Shown: positions 18,255-26,650 of the stretch, piece after piece | Layout: each line of letters begins with the position of its first letter | Numbering within the stretch: position 1 is the stretch's first letter | From: JALZAI01 sp038212215 | GTDB taxonomy: Bacteria; Actinomycetota; Actinomycetes; Mycobacteriales; Jatrophihabitantaceae | NCBI GenBank assembly: GCA_038212215.1 | Contig: JBBQUT010000005.1 | Coordinates: 62,001-126,000 of the forward strand | Direction of reading: 5' to 3' | Length of the DNA stretch: 64,000 bases | The notes under the pieces: generated by a model | Told to the model about the DNA's origin: nothing | Seen by the model: the letters and a program-made list of their open reading frames with translations, nothing else | The model's database searches: none | Translations under genes and position numbers: made by a program

Positions 18255-18378
18255 GACGTAGACGATGCCGCTCGGGCCGCGTCCGCACATCGGGCGTCGC
18301 CCTGAATTCGACCCTGACTCCCGGCCTCGGGGAGGTGCCTGATGCGGCCGAGCCCCGACATGGCCGATCATTGGAAGC

Positions 18379-19569
18379 ATGAGGGAGGTAGACACGAGCG
18401 GCGCGATCCTCCCCGCGCACCGGTTATACCGGCTGCCGGCTCGCGGCATCGCGGGCGGCGTAGCTGCAGGCATCGCCGAGCACATCGGGGTGCGTCGGCG
18501 CTCGATTCGGCTGTCGTTCGTGTTACTCACCGCTGCGGGCGGTCTGGGTCTCGCGCTCTATGGCGCGTACTGGATCGTGCTCCCGGTCGCTCCAGATAGC
18601 GGGCGCGCCCGGCTGCCACGTGCCATCGAATACTGCCTGGGGGCGGTGTTCGCGGTGCTGGCGCTCGGAGTCGCGGTGTCGAGCCTGCCGGCGGGCGGGC
18701 TGGCGTTGCCGACCTTGCTTGCGTGCCTGGGTGGGGCGTTGATCTGGCGCCAGGCGTCGGAGCCGGAGCGCGACCGTCTGCGCCTGCTGTCGCGGACCTC
18801 GCTGCTGGCGACCCGGACGGATCGACTGGGCCTGGCCCGCTTGGCCGCGGGCGCGGCGCTCGTTGCGTCCGGCGCAGTGCTGGTGCTTGCCAAGGCGAAC
18901 TTCTCTGCGATCCGCGACGGGTTGCTTGCCATGGTCGTGACCGTGGCCGGGCTGGCGTTGGTGACAGGCCCGTGGTGGATGCAGCTGGTGGCGCAGTTGG
19001 GCGCCGAGCGCAACGAACGGATCCGATCCCAGGAGCGGGCGGATCTCGCCGCGCACCTGCACGACTCGGTGTTGCAGACCCTGGCGTTGATCCAGCGCAA
19101 TGCCGGTTCCCCGCGCGAGGTCGCGCGTCTGGCCCGCGGCCAGGAACGCGAGCTGCGCACACTGCTCTACGGCCAGCGCACCGCGTCCGGGCAACTCGCT
19201 GACGAGCTGCGCCGTACTGCGGCCGAGGTCGAGGACGCCTACGCCGTGTCGGTGGACGTTGTGCTGGTGGGCGACATTGGCATGAGCGAGGCCCTGGACG
19301 CCGCGGTCGCCGCCGCCCGGGAGGCGCTGGTGAACGCAGCCAAGCACTCGGGAGTCACGTCCGTGTCGCTCTACGCCGAGGTCGAAGCTCACGAGACAGC
19401 CATCTTCGTCCGCGACCGAGGCGTCGGTTTCGACCCGGAGACGGTGGCCGAGGATCGGCAGGGCGTTCGCGGCTCGATCATCGGGCGCATCGAACGCCAC
19501 GGTGGCAAGGTGACCGTGATCAGCCGGCAGGGCAGCGGCACCGAGATCGCGATAAGGATGCCGAAATGA
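18379..19569 (+). CDS. PspC-domain sensor histidine kinase (NarL/LiaS type)
   Basis: This 396-residue kinase begins with a PspC domain (GIAGGVAAGIAEHIGVRRRSIRLSF, about residues 26-70). About four further helices follow, then a HisKA_3-like helix with the phospho-accepting His228 (HLHDSVLQTLALI) and a HATPase domain containing REALVNAAKHSG and DRGVGFD. It overlaps the downstream LuxR regulator by four bases, so the pair forms a two-component system, probably responding to envelope stress. Codon 49 is a rare TTA (18523-18525), which in streptomycetes makes translation depend on a scarce leucine tRNA. Whether this matters here is unknown. Confidence 0.9.
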   Translation: MREVDTSGAILPAHRLYRLPARGIAGGVAAGIAEHIGVRRRSIRLSFVLLTAAGGLGLALYGAYWIVLPVAPDSGRARLPRAIEYCLGAVFAVLALGVAVSSLPAGGLALPTLLACLGGALIWRQASEPERDRLRLLSRTSLLATRTDRLGLARLAAGAALVASGAVLVLAKANFSAIRDGLLAMVVTVAGLALVTGPWWMQLVAQLGAERNERIRSQERADLAAHLHDSVLQTLALIQRNAGSPREVARLARGQERELRTLLYGQRTASGQLADELRRTAAEVEDAYAVSVDVVLVGDIGMSEALDAAVAAAREALVNAAKHSGVTSVSLYAEVEAHETAIFVRDRGVGFDPETVAEDRQGVRGSIIGRIERHGGKVTVISRQGSGTEIAIRMPK

Positions 19570-20210
19570 GCACGGTTGTATTGGTGGACGACCACGCGAT
19601 GTTCCGCGCAGGGGTGCGCGCCGAATTGGGCGAAAGGGTGAGCGTCCTCGGTGAGGCAGGCGACCCGGCGTCGGCGGTAGCGATGATCCGCGCCACGACG
19701 CCGGACGTCGTGCTGTTGGACGTGCACATGCCTGACGGGGGTGGGCTTGCCGTGCTGGAGGCGATCGGCTCTTCGCTGCCCGCAACCCGGTTCCTCGCGC
19801 TGTCGGTGTCCGACGCCGCCGAGGACGTGATCGCCGTCATCCGGGCCGGAGCACGCGGGTACGTCACGAAAACCATCTCTGCCGACGATCTCGCCGACGC
19901 CATCAACCGCGTCGCGGACGGGGACGTGGTTTTCAGTCCACGGCTGGCCGGCTTCGTGCTGGACGCGTTTCGCGAAGCCCCGGTGCTGCCGTCGGGCGCC
20001 GCCGTCGACAGTGACCTCGAGCAGCTGACCCCCCGCGAACGCGAGGTGCTGCGCCTACTCGCCCGCGGGTACGCCTACAAAGAGATTGCCGCCGAGCTCT
20101 TCATCTCGATCAAGACGGTCGAGACGCACGCGTCCAATGTGTTGCGCAAGTTGCAACTGTCCAGCCGACACCAGCTGACCAGATGGGCTGCCGACCGGCG
20201 GATCTTCTGA
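19566..20210 (+). CDS. NarL/LuxR-family response regulator
   Basis: This is a 214-residue response regulator. The receiver domain has the acidic pair (VLVDDH), the phospho-accepting Asp52 (VVLLDVHMP) and a conserved lysine (GYVTKTIS). The C-terminal LuxR helix-turn-helix is LTPREREVLRLLARGYAYKEIA...SIKTVETHASNVLRKL, which binds DNA. It is co-translated with the PspC-kinase through a 4-base ATGA overlap and is presumably its partner. Likely targets include the divergent PspC gene; this is inferred from the arrangement. Confidence 0.95.
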   Translation: MSTVVLVDDHAMFRAGVRAELGERVSVLGEAGDPASAVAMIRATTPDVVLLDVHMPDGGGLAVLEAIGSSLPATRFLALSVSDAAEDVIAVIRAGARGYVTKTISADDLADAINRVADGDVVFSPRLAGFVLDAFREAPVLPSGAAVDSDLEQLTPREREVLRLLARGYAYKEIAAELFISIKTVETHASNVLRKLQLSSRHQLTRWAADRRIF

Positions 20211-20221
20211 CCGGCCGGGAA

Positions 20222-20578
20222 CTACCTCGCCAACGCGGCGATCAGCGCGCTGGGCCGCTCGGCGCTGAGCAGGACGCGGTCGTAGGGCTCACCATCGAGG
20301 GTGAGCACGACTCCCGGTCCGGGACGATGCACCACCACGAAATCCCGGTAGACGACGCCGCGCTCGGTGCCGCCCCAGGTGCCGATGGCAAGCACACCCG
20401 GCAATGCGGCGCCGGGGCGACGCAGTCCGCGTACCTGGTCGAGCACCTGTGCTACCGGTGCCGCGGACACGATGCGCTCGAGAGGGATACTGACCTCGCG
20501 CCCGTGTAGGGACAAAACGCGTTCCGGGACCGTCAGCGAAATGTGCAACTGACCGTCTCGGATCGACACATCCGCCAT
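20222..20578 (-). CDS. Small PH-like hypothetical protein
   Basis: This 118-residue soluble protein reads as alternating beta strands with a short C-terminal helix (SALIAALAR). The layout, with HISLTVPERVLSLHGREVSIPLERI early and GVVYRDFVVVHRPG later, resembles bacterial PH-like or YdjC-neighbour proteins that are common and uncharacterised in actinobacteria. A TATTAT box lies eight bases before the ATG, so the transcript is probably leaderless. It is convergent with the LuxR regulator and lies downstream of chorismate mutase on the same strand, but has its own promoter-like box. No function can be assigned. Confidence 0.6.
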   Translation of the reverse strand: MADVSIRDGQLHISLTVPERVLSLHGREVSIPLERIVSAAPVAQVLDQVRGLRRPGAALPGVLAIGTWGGTERGVVYRDFVVVHRPGPGVVLTLDGEPYDRVLLSAERPSALIAALAR

Positions 20579-20586
20579 GAAGCGGG

Positions 20587-20592
20587 ATAATA
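20587..20592 (-). promoter_or_regulatory. Candidate -10 box of the PH-like gene
   Basis: TATTAT on the minus strand ends eight bases before the ATG at 20578. It is one of the best -10 matches in the window and implies a leaderless transcript. Confidence 0.45.
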
Positions 20593-20614
20593 CGGCTGCG
20601 AGCGGGTTGCGCAG

Positions 20615-20923
20615 TCACCGCATTCCGCGACACACCTGAAGTACGGCATCGGCCAGGTGCGGACCGTCGACGCCAAGGCCGTCGCGGTACGCCGCGAGCA
20701 CGATGCGCTCACGACCAAGCTCGACACGCGTGCCGCCTGCGTTCATCCGCGCGGTCTGAATCCGGCGCGAGACGCGCGTGCGTTCCGCGACCATGCGGAT
20801 GATCGCCTCGTCCAGTGCGTCGATTTGCGCGCGCAGCACCGGGATCGTGTCGGCCGCCTGCGACCGAGTATCGGTAGCGGCGGAGTTAACAGCGATGGCG
20901 GCAGTTGTGGCGGTGGTGCTCAT
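20615..20923 (-). CDS. Chorismate mutase, AroQ type (Rv0948c-like)
   Basis: This 102-residue enzyme converts chorismate to prephenate, the branch point to phenylalanine and tyrosine. It is all-helical, with the AroQ pattern LRAQIDALDEAIIRMVAERTRVSRRIQTAR and a C-terminal VELGRERIVLAAYRDGLG. In mycobacteria this small enzyme needs the DAHP synthase for full activity. The ATG at 20923 is preceded by GAAGGGA eight bases upstream; the in-frame ATG six codons earlier has none. The gene is divergent from uvrD1, as in mycobacteria. Its 5' leader holds an apparent Phe/Tyr attenuator (20973-21089). Confidence 0.9.
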   Translation of the reverse strand: MSTTATTAAIAVNSAATDTRSQAADTIPVLRAQIDALDEAIIRMVAERTRVSRRIQTARMNAGGTRVELGRERIVLAAYRDGLGVDGPHLADAVLQVCRGMR

Positions 20924-20976
20924 AAGAATCCGTCCCTTCAATAAGGTCCAGGCGATTCGAGCCCCGGCACGGCAAA

Positions 20977-21008
20977 ACGCCCCGGGAAGCTTTTCGGGCC
21001 CGGGGCGT
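20977..21008 (-). terminator. Attenuator terminator hairpin before chorismate mutase
   Basis: On the minus strand the perfect 10-bp arms ACGCCCCGGG and CCCGGGGCGT surround a 12-base loop and are followed by TTT. The hairpin ends 53 bases before the chorismate mutase start. It can act only as an intrinsic terminator for the leader RNA, because no gene ends here. Confidence 0.8.
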
Positions 21009-21023
21009 CGGTGTGGTGAGTGA

Positions 21024-21089
21024 TCAGCCAGTTACGCCGGGGACCGAATAGCGGTACCCGTAAAAAAACTCGTAAGACTGGAGTCGCAC
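21024..21089 (-). CDS. Leader peptide, Phe/Tyr-rich, for chorismate mutase attenuation
   Basis: This is a 21-residue ORF starting GTG (21087-21089) and ending TGA (21024-21026). Six of its residues are aromatic substrates of the downstream pathway, clustered in the core YEFFYGYRY: two Phe and four Tyr. The aromatic codons directly precede and enter the pause hairpin. No Shine-Dalgarno sequence is visible before the GTG, so the leader may be leaderless or weakly translated. The peptide itself should have no function; its translation would measure charged tRNA-Phe and tRNA-Tyr. Confidence 0.7.
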   Translation of the reverse strand: MRLQSYEFFYGYRYSVPGVTG

Positions 21090-21200
21090 GCCATGATCGT
21101 GGCACGCAGCTCACTGGGTGGCAACTCCGTCCCGAATGGTGGGACGACGCGGGCGGGTGACCCGCTACTGACGGTGGCCCGTCGTAGGGTGGTCGCTGAG

Positions 21201-23561
21201 ATGAGCAGCGACGTCGAACAGCTCTTCGAGACCCCGTCCGAGGCCGACTCGAAGCGGCCCCGCAACCGCATCGCGGTCGACCCGGCGACCCTGCTCGACG
21301 GCCTGAATGCCCCGCAGCGCGCGGCGGTCGTGCACTACGGCGGCCCGTTGCTGATCGTCGCCGGTGCGGGTTCGGGCAAGACGCGAGTACTCACCCACCG
21401 GATCGCCTACCTGCTGGCCGAGCGGCGCGCACAGCCGGGTGAGATCCTCGCGATCACCTTCACCAACAAGGCCGCCGGCGAGATGAAGGAACGGGTCGCG
21501 AGGCTCGTCGGGCCACGCGCGAAGGCGATGTGGGTATCCACGTTCCACTCGATGTGCGTGCGGATCCTGCGCAACGACGGCAAGGCGCTCGGCCTGAAGT
21601 CGTCCTTCTCGATCTATGACGCAGACGACTCTCGGCGGCTGATGACGATGGTCGGGCGCGAGCTGGATCTCGATCCGAAGCGCTACCCGGCGCGCTCGCT
21701 GGCGGCGCAGGTCAGCAATCTCAAGAACGAGCTGGTCACCCCAACCGCGTGGGCGGAGCAGGCGAGCAATGCCCACGAGAAGATTCTGGGTGAGGCTTAC
21801 CTGCGCTACCAGCGGCGCCTCACCGAATCGCACGCCCTCGACTTCGACGACCTGATCATGTCGACCGTGCGCTTGCTGCAAAATCATCCGGACGTCGCGG
21901 AGCACTACCGACGCCGGTTCCGGCACGTCCTGGTCGATGAGTACCAGGACACCAATCACGCCCAGTACGTCCTCGTCCGGGAGTTGACGATGGGGGAGCA
22001 TCCGGCCGAACTGGCTGTCGTCGGTGACGCCGACCAGTCGATCTATGCCTTCCGTGGCGCGACCATCCGCAACATTCTCGAGTTCGAACGCGACTACCCC
22101 GATGCCGCTACGATCCTGCTGGAGCAGAATTACCGCTCGACGCAGAACATTCTCAGTGCAGCCAATTCCGTCATCGCGCGCAATCCCGATCGCCGGCCCA
22201 AGAATCTGTGGTCGGACGCAGGGCACGGCGAGAAGATCGCCGGCTACGTCGCCGAGAACGAGCACGACGAAGCGGCTTGGGTTGCGCAGCGCGTCGACGA
22301 GTTGTCCGACGCCGGCAGCGCCGTCGCGTCCGACGTCGCTGTCTTTTATCGGACGAACGCGCAGTCGCGGGTGTTCGAGGAGGTGTTCATCCGCATCGGG
22401 TTGCCGTACAAGGTGGTCGGCGGGGTGCGCTTCTACGAGCGCAAGGAGGTCCGCGACGCGCTCGCCTACCTGCGGGTGATCGCCAACCCCGACGACGTGG
22501 TGTCGCTGCGCCGCATCCTGAACACCCCGCGGCGCGGGATCGGCGAGCGTGCCGAGGCCTGCGTCCAGGCGCTGGCCGAGCAGGAGCGGTTGTCGTTCGG
22601 GGCTGCGCTGGAGGTTGCCGACAGCTCGATCGGGCTCGCGCCACGCTCGCTCAACGCCATCCGCGAGTTCACCACGATGATGGACTCGCTGCGCGCCGTG
22701 CTGGTCTCGCCGGACGGCACACCGTCCTCGATTCTCGAGGCGGTCCTCGATCAGACCGGCTACCTGCGCGAGTTGGAGGCAAGCCGAGATCCGCAGGACG
22801 AGGGCCGCGTCGACAACTTGCGCGAGCTGGTGTCGGTGGCGCGCGAGTTCGAGGAGCAACGCGCGGGCACCGACGAGGCGACGTCGTTGGACGCGTTCCT
22901 GGAGCAGGTGTCCCTGGTCGCCGATGCCGACGCGATCCCCGACGCCGGCGGCGGGGTTGTGACGCTGATGACGTTGCACACCGCGAAGGGCCTGGAGTTC
23001 CCGGTCGTGTTCCTGACCGGGCTGGAAGACGGCGTGTTCCCGCATACCCGTGCGCTCGGCGATGCGGACGAACTGGCCGAGGAACGCCGGCTCGCCTACG
23101 TCGGCATCACCCGGGCGCGCGAACGGCTGTACCTATCCCGGGCGCTGTCGCGCTCGGCGTGGGGCAGGCCCTCATGGAATCCGCCGTCGCGCTTCCTGGA
23201 CGAGATCCCCGCCGAGCTTGCGCAGTGGACCGGCGAGGTCGCGCGCGCACCGTTCGTCGGGGGATATGGCGACGATAACGCGGGCCGATACGGCGATCAC
23301 GGGTACCGCGCGGCGCCGCGTCGTTCGGCGCAGGAGCAGCTCGCCGCGTCGCGATCCGGTCGTGGCGGCTTGCGCGGCGGAGCGGGCAACCGCGCCGTCC
23401 CGTCACTGGAGCTGGGCGACCGGGTCACCCACGACGCGTGGGGCATGGGGACCGTCGTCGCCACCCGCGGCGCGGGCGACAGCGCGCAGGCTCAGATCGA
23501 TTTCGGCGACACCGGGCTGAAATGGCTGATGCTGCGCTACGCGCCCGTCCAGAAGCTTTGA
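21201..23561 (+). CDS. pcrA: ATP-dependent DNA helicase UvrD1/PcrA
   Basis: This superfamily-1 3'-5' helicase of about 786 residues works in DNA repair and replication-transcription conflicts. Visible motifs are motif I GAGSGKT (around residue 55), II VDEYQDTN, III VVGDADQSIYAFRGA, IV ENYRST, V TLHTAKGLEFPVVFL and VI RRLAYVGITRARERL. The C-terminus ends in a tudor-like domain (LGDRVTHDAWGMGTVV...WLMLRYAPVQKL), typical of PcrA/UvrD1. I prefer the ATG at 21201; the in-frame ATG at 21093 overlaps the start of the opposite-strand leader peptide. Gene order with chorismate mutase and sucCD matches mycobacteria. Confidence 0.95.
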   Translation: MSSDVEQLFETPSEADSKRPRNRIAVDPATLLDGLNAPQRAAVVHYGGPLLIVAGAGSGKTRVLTHRIAYLLAERRAQPGEILAITFTNKAAGEMKERVARLVGPRAKAMWVSTFHSMCVRILRNDGKALGLKSSFSIYDADDSRRLMTMVGRELDLDPKRYPARSLAAQVSNLKNELVTPTAWAEQASNAHEKILGEAYLRYQRRLTESHALDFDDLIMSTVRLLQNHPDVAEHYRRRFRHVLVDEYQDTNHAQYVLVRELTMGEHPAELAVVGDADQSIYAFRGATIRNILEFERDYPDAATILLEQNYRSTQNILSAANSVIARNPDRRPKNLWSDAGHGEKIAGYVAENEHDEAAWVAQRVDELSDAGSAVASDVAVFYRTNAQSRVFEEVFIRIGLPYKVVGGVRFYERKEVRDALAYLRVIANPDDVVSLRRILNTPRRGIGERAEACVQALAEQERLSFGAALEVADSSIGLAPRSLNAIREFTTMMDSLRAVLVSPDGTPSSILEAVLDQTGYLRELEASRDPQDEGRVDNLRELVSVAREFEEQRAGTDEATSLDAFLEQVSLVADADAIPDAGGGVVTLMTLHTAKGLEFPVVFLTGLEDGVFPHTRALGDADELAEERRLAYVGITRARERLYLSRALSRSAWGRPSWNPPSRFLDEIPAELAQWTGEVARAPFVGGYGDDNAGRYGDHGYRAAPRRSAQEQLAASRSGRGGLRGGAGNRAVPSLELGDRVTHDAWGMGTVVATRGAGDSAQAQIDFGDTGLKWLMLRYAPVQKL

Positions 23562-23593
23562 GAGCTTTGTCGCGCGGTTCAGCGGCAGCGGAA

Positions 23594-23599
23594 TATCCT
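23594..23599 (+). promoter_or_regulatory. Candidate -10 box before the B12-binding gene
   Basis: TATCCT ends six bases before the ATG at 23606, consistent with a leaderless transcript separate from pcrA. Confidence 0.35.
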
Positions 23600-23605
23600 G
23601 CCAGC

Positions 23606-24007
23606 ATGAGCGAACGGCTGCGGATCGTCATTGCCAAGCCCGGCCTCGACGGGCACGATCGCGGCGCCAAGGTGATTGCCCGCGCGCTGCGCGACGCCGG
23701 GATGGAGGTCGTCTACACCGGTCTGCATCAGACGCCGGAGCAGATCGTGCAGACCGTCATCCAGGAGGACGCGGACGCCGTCGGGCTCTCGATCCTGTCT
23801 GGCGCGCATATGACATTGTTCGCCAAGCTGCTCGAATTGATGAAGGCGCAGCAGGTCGACGACGTGATTGTCTTTGGCGGCGGAATCATCCCGGCGGCCG
23901 ACATCCCGCAGCTCGAGCAGGCCGGCGTTTCGAAGATCTTCACGCCGGGAACTCCGCTTGACACCGTAGTGGAGTGGGTGCGCGGCCACGTCGGAGTCCC
24001 CGCCTGA
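23606..24007 (+). CDS. Cobalamin-binding subunit of an acyl-CoA mutase (methylmalonyl-CoA mutase C-terminal domain)
   Basis: This 133-residue stand-alone B12-binding domain has a Rossmann-like fold. The cobalamin-ligating motif DGHDRGAKV (D-x-H-x-x-G) contains the histidine that replaces dimethylbenzimidazole as lower ligand. SILSGAHMTL and FGGGIIPAADI follow, contacting the nucleotide tail. Such small subunits pair with a large catalytic subunit encoded elsewhere (isobutyryl-CoA, hydroxyisobutyryl-CoA or methylmalonyl-CoA mutase). No large subunit lies in this window, so the substrate is open. It sits between pcrA and sucCD; methylmalonyl-CoA mutase yields succinyl-CoA, which makes the neighbourhood sensible but not proof. 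Confidence 0.88.
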   Translation: MSERLRIVIAKPGLDGHDRGAKVIARALRDAGMEVVYTGLHQTPEQIVQTVIQEDADAVGLSILSGAHMTLFAKLLELMKAQQVDDVIVFGGGIIPAADIPQLEQAGVSKIFTPGTPLDTVVEWVRGHVGVPA

Positions 24008-24050
24008 ATAAGCTGCGTACAAGCGAACGCAAAGCAGAAGGCGGGGCAGC

Positions 24051-25226
24051 GTGGATCTGTTCGAGTACCAGGCCAAGCAGGTGTTCAGGAAGTATGGCGT
24101 CCCGGTGAGCCTCGGCGAGGTGGCGACCACACCGGAGCAGGCTGGCTCGATCGCCGAAAAGCTCGGCGGCGTCACCGTCGTCAAGGCTCAGGTGAAGATC
24201 GGCGGCCGCGGCAAGGCAGGCGGCGTAAAGGTTGCCAAGACGCCTGCAGACGCAACGGCCTGCGCCGAGCAGATCCTCGGGATGGATATCAAGGGCCACA
24301 CCGTGCACCGCGTGTTGGTTGATCCCGGCGCGGACATCAAGCAGGAGTACTACGTTTCCTACCTGCTAGACCGCTCCAATCGCACGTTCCTGGCGATGGC
24401 GTCCTACGAGGGCGGCATGGAGATCGAACAGCTCGCCGTCGAACGTCCGGACGCGCTCGCGAGGATTGCGGTGGACGCGAGCGAGGGCGTCGACCTGGCC
24501 AAGGCTCGCGAGATCGCCGCCGCTGCCAAGTTCCCGTCCGAATTGATCGATCCGGTCGCGGACATCCTGGTGAAGTTGTGGCAAGCATTCGTCGGTGCGG
24601 ACGCGACGCTGGTCGAGGTCAATCCGCTCGCGAGAGTGGGCGACGGCAGCATCGTCGCCCTCGACGGCAAGGTGACGCTCGACGACAACGCAAACTTCCG
24701 CCAGCCGGACAACGCGTCCTTCGAGGACACCACCGCGACCGATCCGCTGGAGCAGAAGGCCAAGGAGAAGCATCTCAACTACGTGAAGCTCGACGGCGAG
24801 GTCGGCGTTATCGGCAACGGCGCCGGCTTGGTGATGTCAACATTGGACGTGGTTGCCTATGCCGGCGAGAAACACGGCGGGGTGAAGCCTGCGAATTTCC
24901 TCGACATCGGTGGCGGCGCGTCGGCGGAAGTCATGGCGAACGGACTGGACATCATCCTCAACGATCCGTCCGTCCGCAGCGTGTTCGTGAATGTGTTCGG
25001 CGGAATCACCTCCTGTGACGCGGTCGCGCACGGCATCGTCGGCGCGCTGCAACTGCTGGGCGCTGAAGCGAGCAAGCCGCTGGTTGTGCGGCTGGACGGC
25101 AACAACGTCGTCGAGGGACGCCGCATCCTCACCGAGGCCGCGCACCCGCTGGTAACGCTCGTAGACACCATGGATGGCGCCGCGGACAAAGCTGCCGAGC
25201 TCGCGAATGCAGGAGTTGAACTGTGA
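24051..25226 (+). CDS. sucC: Succinyl-CoA ligase, beta subunit
   Basis: This is the 391-residue beta subunit of succinyl-CoA synthetase, the TCA-cycle step that makes ATP or GTP from succinyl-CoA. The start MDLFEYQAKQVFRKYGVPV and the ATP-grasp region (KAQVKIGGRGKAGGVK, LVEVNPLA) are standard. The C-terminal CoA-ligase domain has NFLDIGGGASAE and NVFGGITSCDAVA, which hold the phosphate and contact the alpha subunit. It starts with GTG. It overlaps sucD by four bases (GTGA), so the subunits are co-translated. Confidence 0.97.
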   Translation: MDLFEYQAKQVFRKYGVPVSLGEVATTPEQAGSIAEKLGGVTVVKAQVKIGGRGKAGGVKVAKTPADATACAEQILGMDIKGHTVHRVLVDPGADIKQEYYVSYLLDRSNRTFLAMASYEGGMEIEQLAVERPDALARIAVDASEGVDLAKAREIAAAAKFPSELIDPVADILVKLWQAFVGADATLVEVNPLARVGDGSIVALDGKVTLDDNANFRQPDNASFEDTTATDPLEQKAKEKHLNYVKLDGEVGVIGNGAGLVMSTLDVVAYAGEKHGGVKPANFLDIGGGASAEVMANGLDIILNDPSVRSVFVNVFGGITSCDAVAHGIVGALQLLGAEASKPLVVRLDGNNVVEGRRILTEAAHPLVTLVDTMDGAADKAAELANAGVEL

Positions 25227-26101
25227 GCATTTACCTCAACGCGCAATCAGTAATCGTGGTGCAGGGCATGACCGGCTCCGAAGGAACCAAGCACACTCGT
25301 CGGATGCTTGCTTCGGGCAGCAAAGTCGTCGGTGGCGTCAATGCCCGCAAGGCCGGCACCAAGGTGGAACTCGACGGGCACACCCTGCCAGTCTTCGGAT
25401 CCGTCGCCGAGGCGATGGCCGAGACCGGTGCGAACGTGACGGTTGGATTCGTCCCGCCGCCATTCACCAAAGAATCTGTCATCGAGGCGATCGACGCCGC
25501 GATCCCGCTCACGGTCGTGATCACCGAGGGTGTTGCGGTGCATGACACCGCAGCGTTCTGGGCTTATGCCCAAGGCAAGCACACGCGCATCATCGGCCCG
25601 AACTGCCCGGGCCTGATCAGTCCGGGCCAGTCCAACGCCGGCATCATCCCCGCCGACATCACCGGCGGCGGACGGATCGGTCTGGTGTCCAAGTCGGGGA
25701 CCTTGACCTATCAGATGATGTACGAACTGCGTGACATCGGATTCTCCACCGCAGTCGGAATCGGCGGCGACCCGATCATCGGGACCACGCATATCGACTG
25801 CCTCGAGGCGTTCGAGGCCGACCCGGATACCGATGGGATCGTGATGATCGGCGAGATCGGGGGCGACGCGGAAGAACGCGCCGCAGCCTTCGTCAAAGAC
25901 CATGTCAGCAAGCCGGTTGTCGGCTACGTCGCGGGATTCACCGCACCCGAGGGTAAGACGATGGGCCACGCGGGGGCGATCGTCTCCGGATCGTCGGGCA
26001 CTGCGCAGGGGAAGAAGGAAGCCCTGGAAGCGGCCGGCGTCCAGGTCGGCAAGACGCCGTCAGAAACCGCCCGGTTGATGCGTGAGATCTTGCGCGGCTG
26101 A
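25223..26101 (+). CDS. sucD: Succinyl-CoA ligase, alpha subunit
   Basis: This is the 292-residue alpha subunit, which binds CoA and carries the phosphohistidine intermediate. The CoA-binding Rossmann domain is at the N-terminus (IVVQGMTGSEGTKHTRRML), GPNCPGLISPG and SKSGTLTYQM follow, and the active-site His249 lies in MGHAGAIVSG. Length and motifs are normal. It is translationally coupled to sucC. After its stop the core synteny ends and the accessory island begins. Confidence 0.97.
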   Translation: MSIYLNAQSVIVVQGMTGSEGTKHTRRMLASGSKVVGGVNARKAGTKVELDGHTLPVFGSVAEAMAETGANVTVGFVPPPFTKESVIEAIDAAIPLTVVITEGVAVHDTAAFWAYAQGKHTRIIGPNCPGLISPGQSNAGIIPADITGGGRIGLVSKSGTLTYQMMYELRDIGFSTAVGIGGDPIIGTTHIDCLEAFEADPDTDGIVMIGEIGGDAEERAAAFVKDHVSKPVVGYVAGFTAPEGKTMGHAGAIVSGSSGTAQGKKEALEAAGVQVGKTPSETARLMREILRG

Positions 26102-26257
26102 CGGGTTCGTAGGTCTTTAGCGCTGAATTTGGTGCCGTCGAGCGGCGCTGTCGGTGCGTGTGTCGCGTCGGTAGAACGACGCGGTGACCCGGTGTCGCCT
26201 CGACGCCCGTTCGGCGCGGGTCAACCTTGGCGATGAGCGGTTAGTAGATAGCTATTA

Positions 26258-26650
26258 TTGCTCGGGATTTGCCTCGCGAAACGCTGGGCCGGCGGCGACG
26301 CCCGCATCATCGCCGTGCTGCTCTCCACAACGAAAGCAATCACCGCCTACTCCAGCACCCAACGCATCTTCACCGAACAGCAACGTCTCGCGCTCATCGC
26401 CCGGGATCTGGGCTGCAGCTTTCCCGGCTGCGACGCCCCACCAGCCTGGTGCCAAACCCACCACATCACCGAGCACCGCCACAGCGGGCGCACCAGCGTC
26501 GATAACGGCACCCTGCTCTGCGGACACCACCACCGCCACTTTCAACAACACGACTGGCACTGCGTCATGACCAACGGCCGACCCCACTGGATGCCACCAG
26601 CATGGATCGACCCGTCACGCACCCCACGGTTGAACACCCGACACCTATAG
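26258..26650 (+). pseudogene. Remnant of a DUF222/13E12-type HNH endonuclease (C-terminal part)
   Basis: The frame encodes the C-terminal HNH domain of the DUF222-HNH family: RIFTEQQRLALIARD, the zinc pattern CSFPGCDAPPAWCQTHHI, and NGTLLCGHHHRHFQQHDW. Full members are about 400-500 residues with a large N-terminal DUF222 domain, which is absent here. The reading frame upstream of about 26290 loses similarity and runs into A/T-rich DNA. No credible start is visible. These proteins are multi-copy in actinomycetes and often mark unstable DNA. It borders the accessory island. Confidence 0.75.

Larger units (their letters stand above)
20973..21089 (-). promoter_or_regulatory. Transcription attenuator (Phe/Tyr leader) of chorismate mutase
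   Basis: Read on the minus strand, the leader has all parts of ribosome-mediated attenuation. A 21-codon leader ORF (21024-21089) is rich in Phe and Tyr codons. A pause hairpin pairs GGGTACCG (21052-21059) with CGGTCCC (21040-21046). An antiterminator can form between CCCCGGCGT (21034-21042) and the 5' arm of the terminator (20999-21008, two bases bulged). The terminator is at 20977-21008. The pause 3' arm shares bases with the antiterminator, and the antiterminator shares the terminator's 5' arm, so the structures are mutually exclusive. A ribosome stalled at the aromatic codons would cover the pause 5' arm and favour read-through. Confidence 0.75.

Noticed and set aside
21032..21091. Alternative leader reading frame with Phe-Phe only
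   Set aside because: It starts ATG but contains only two Phe and no Tyr, and it is offset from the pause hairpin. The GTG frame with six aromatic codons fits attenuation better.
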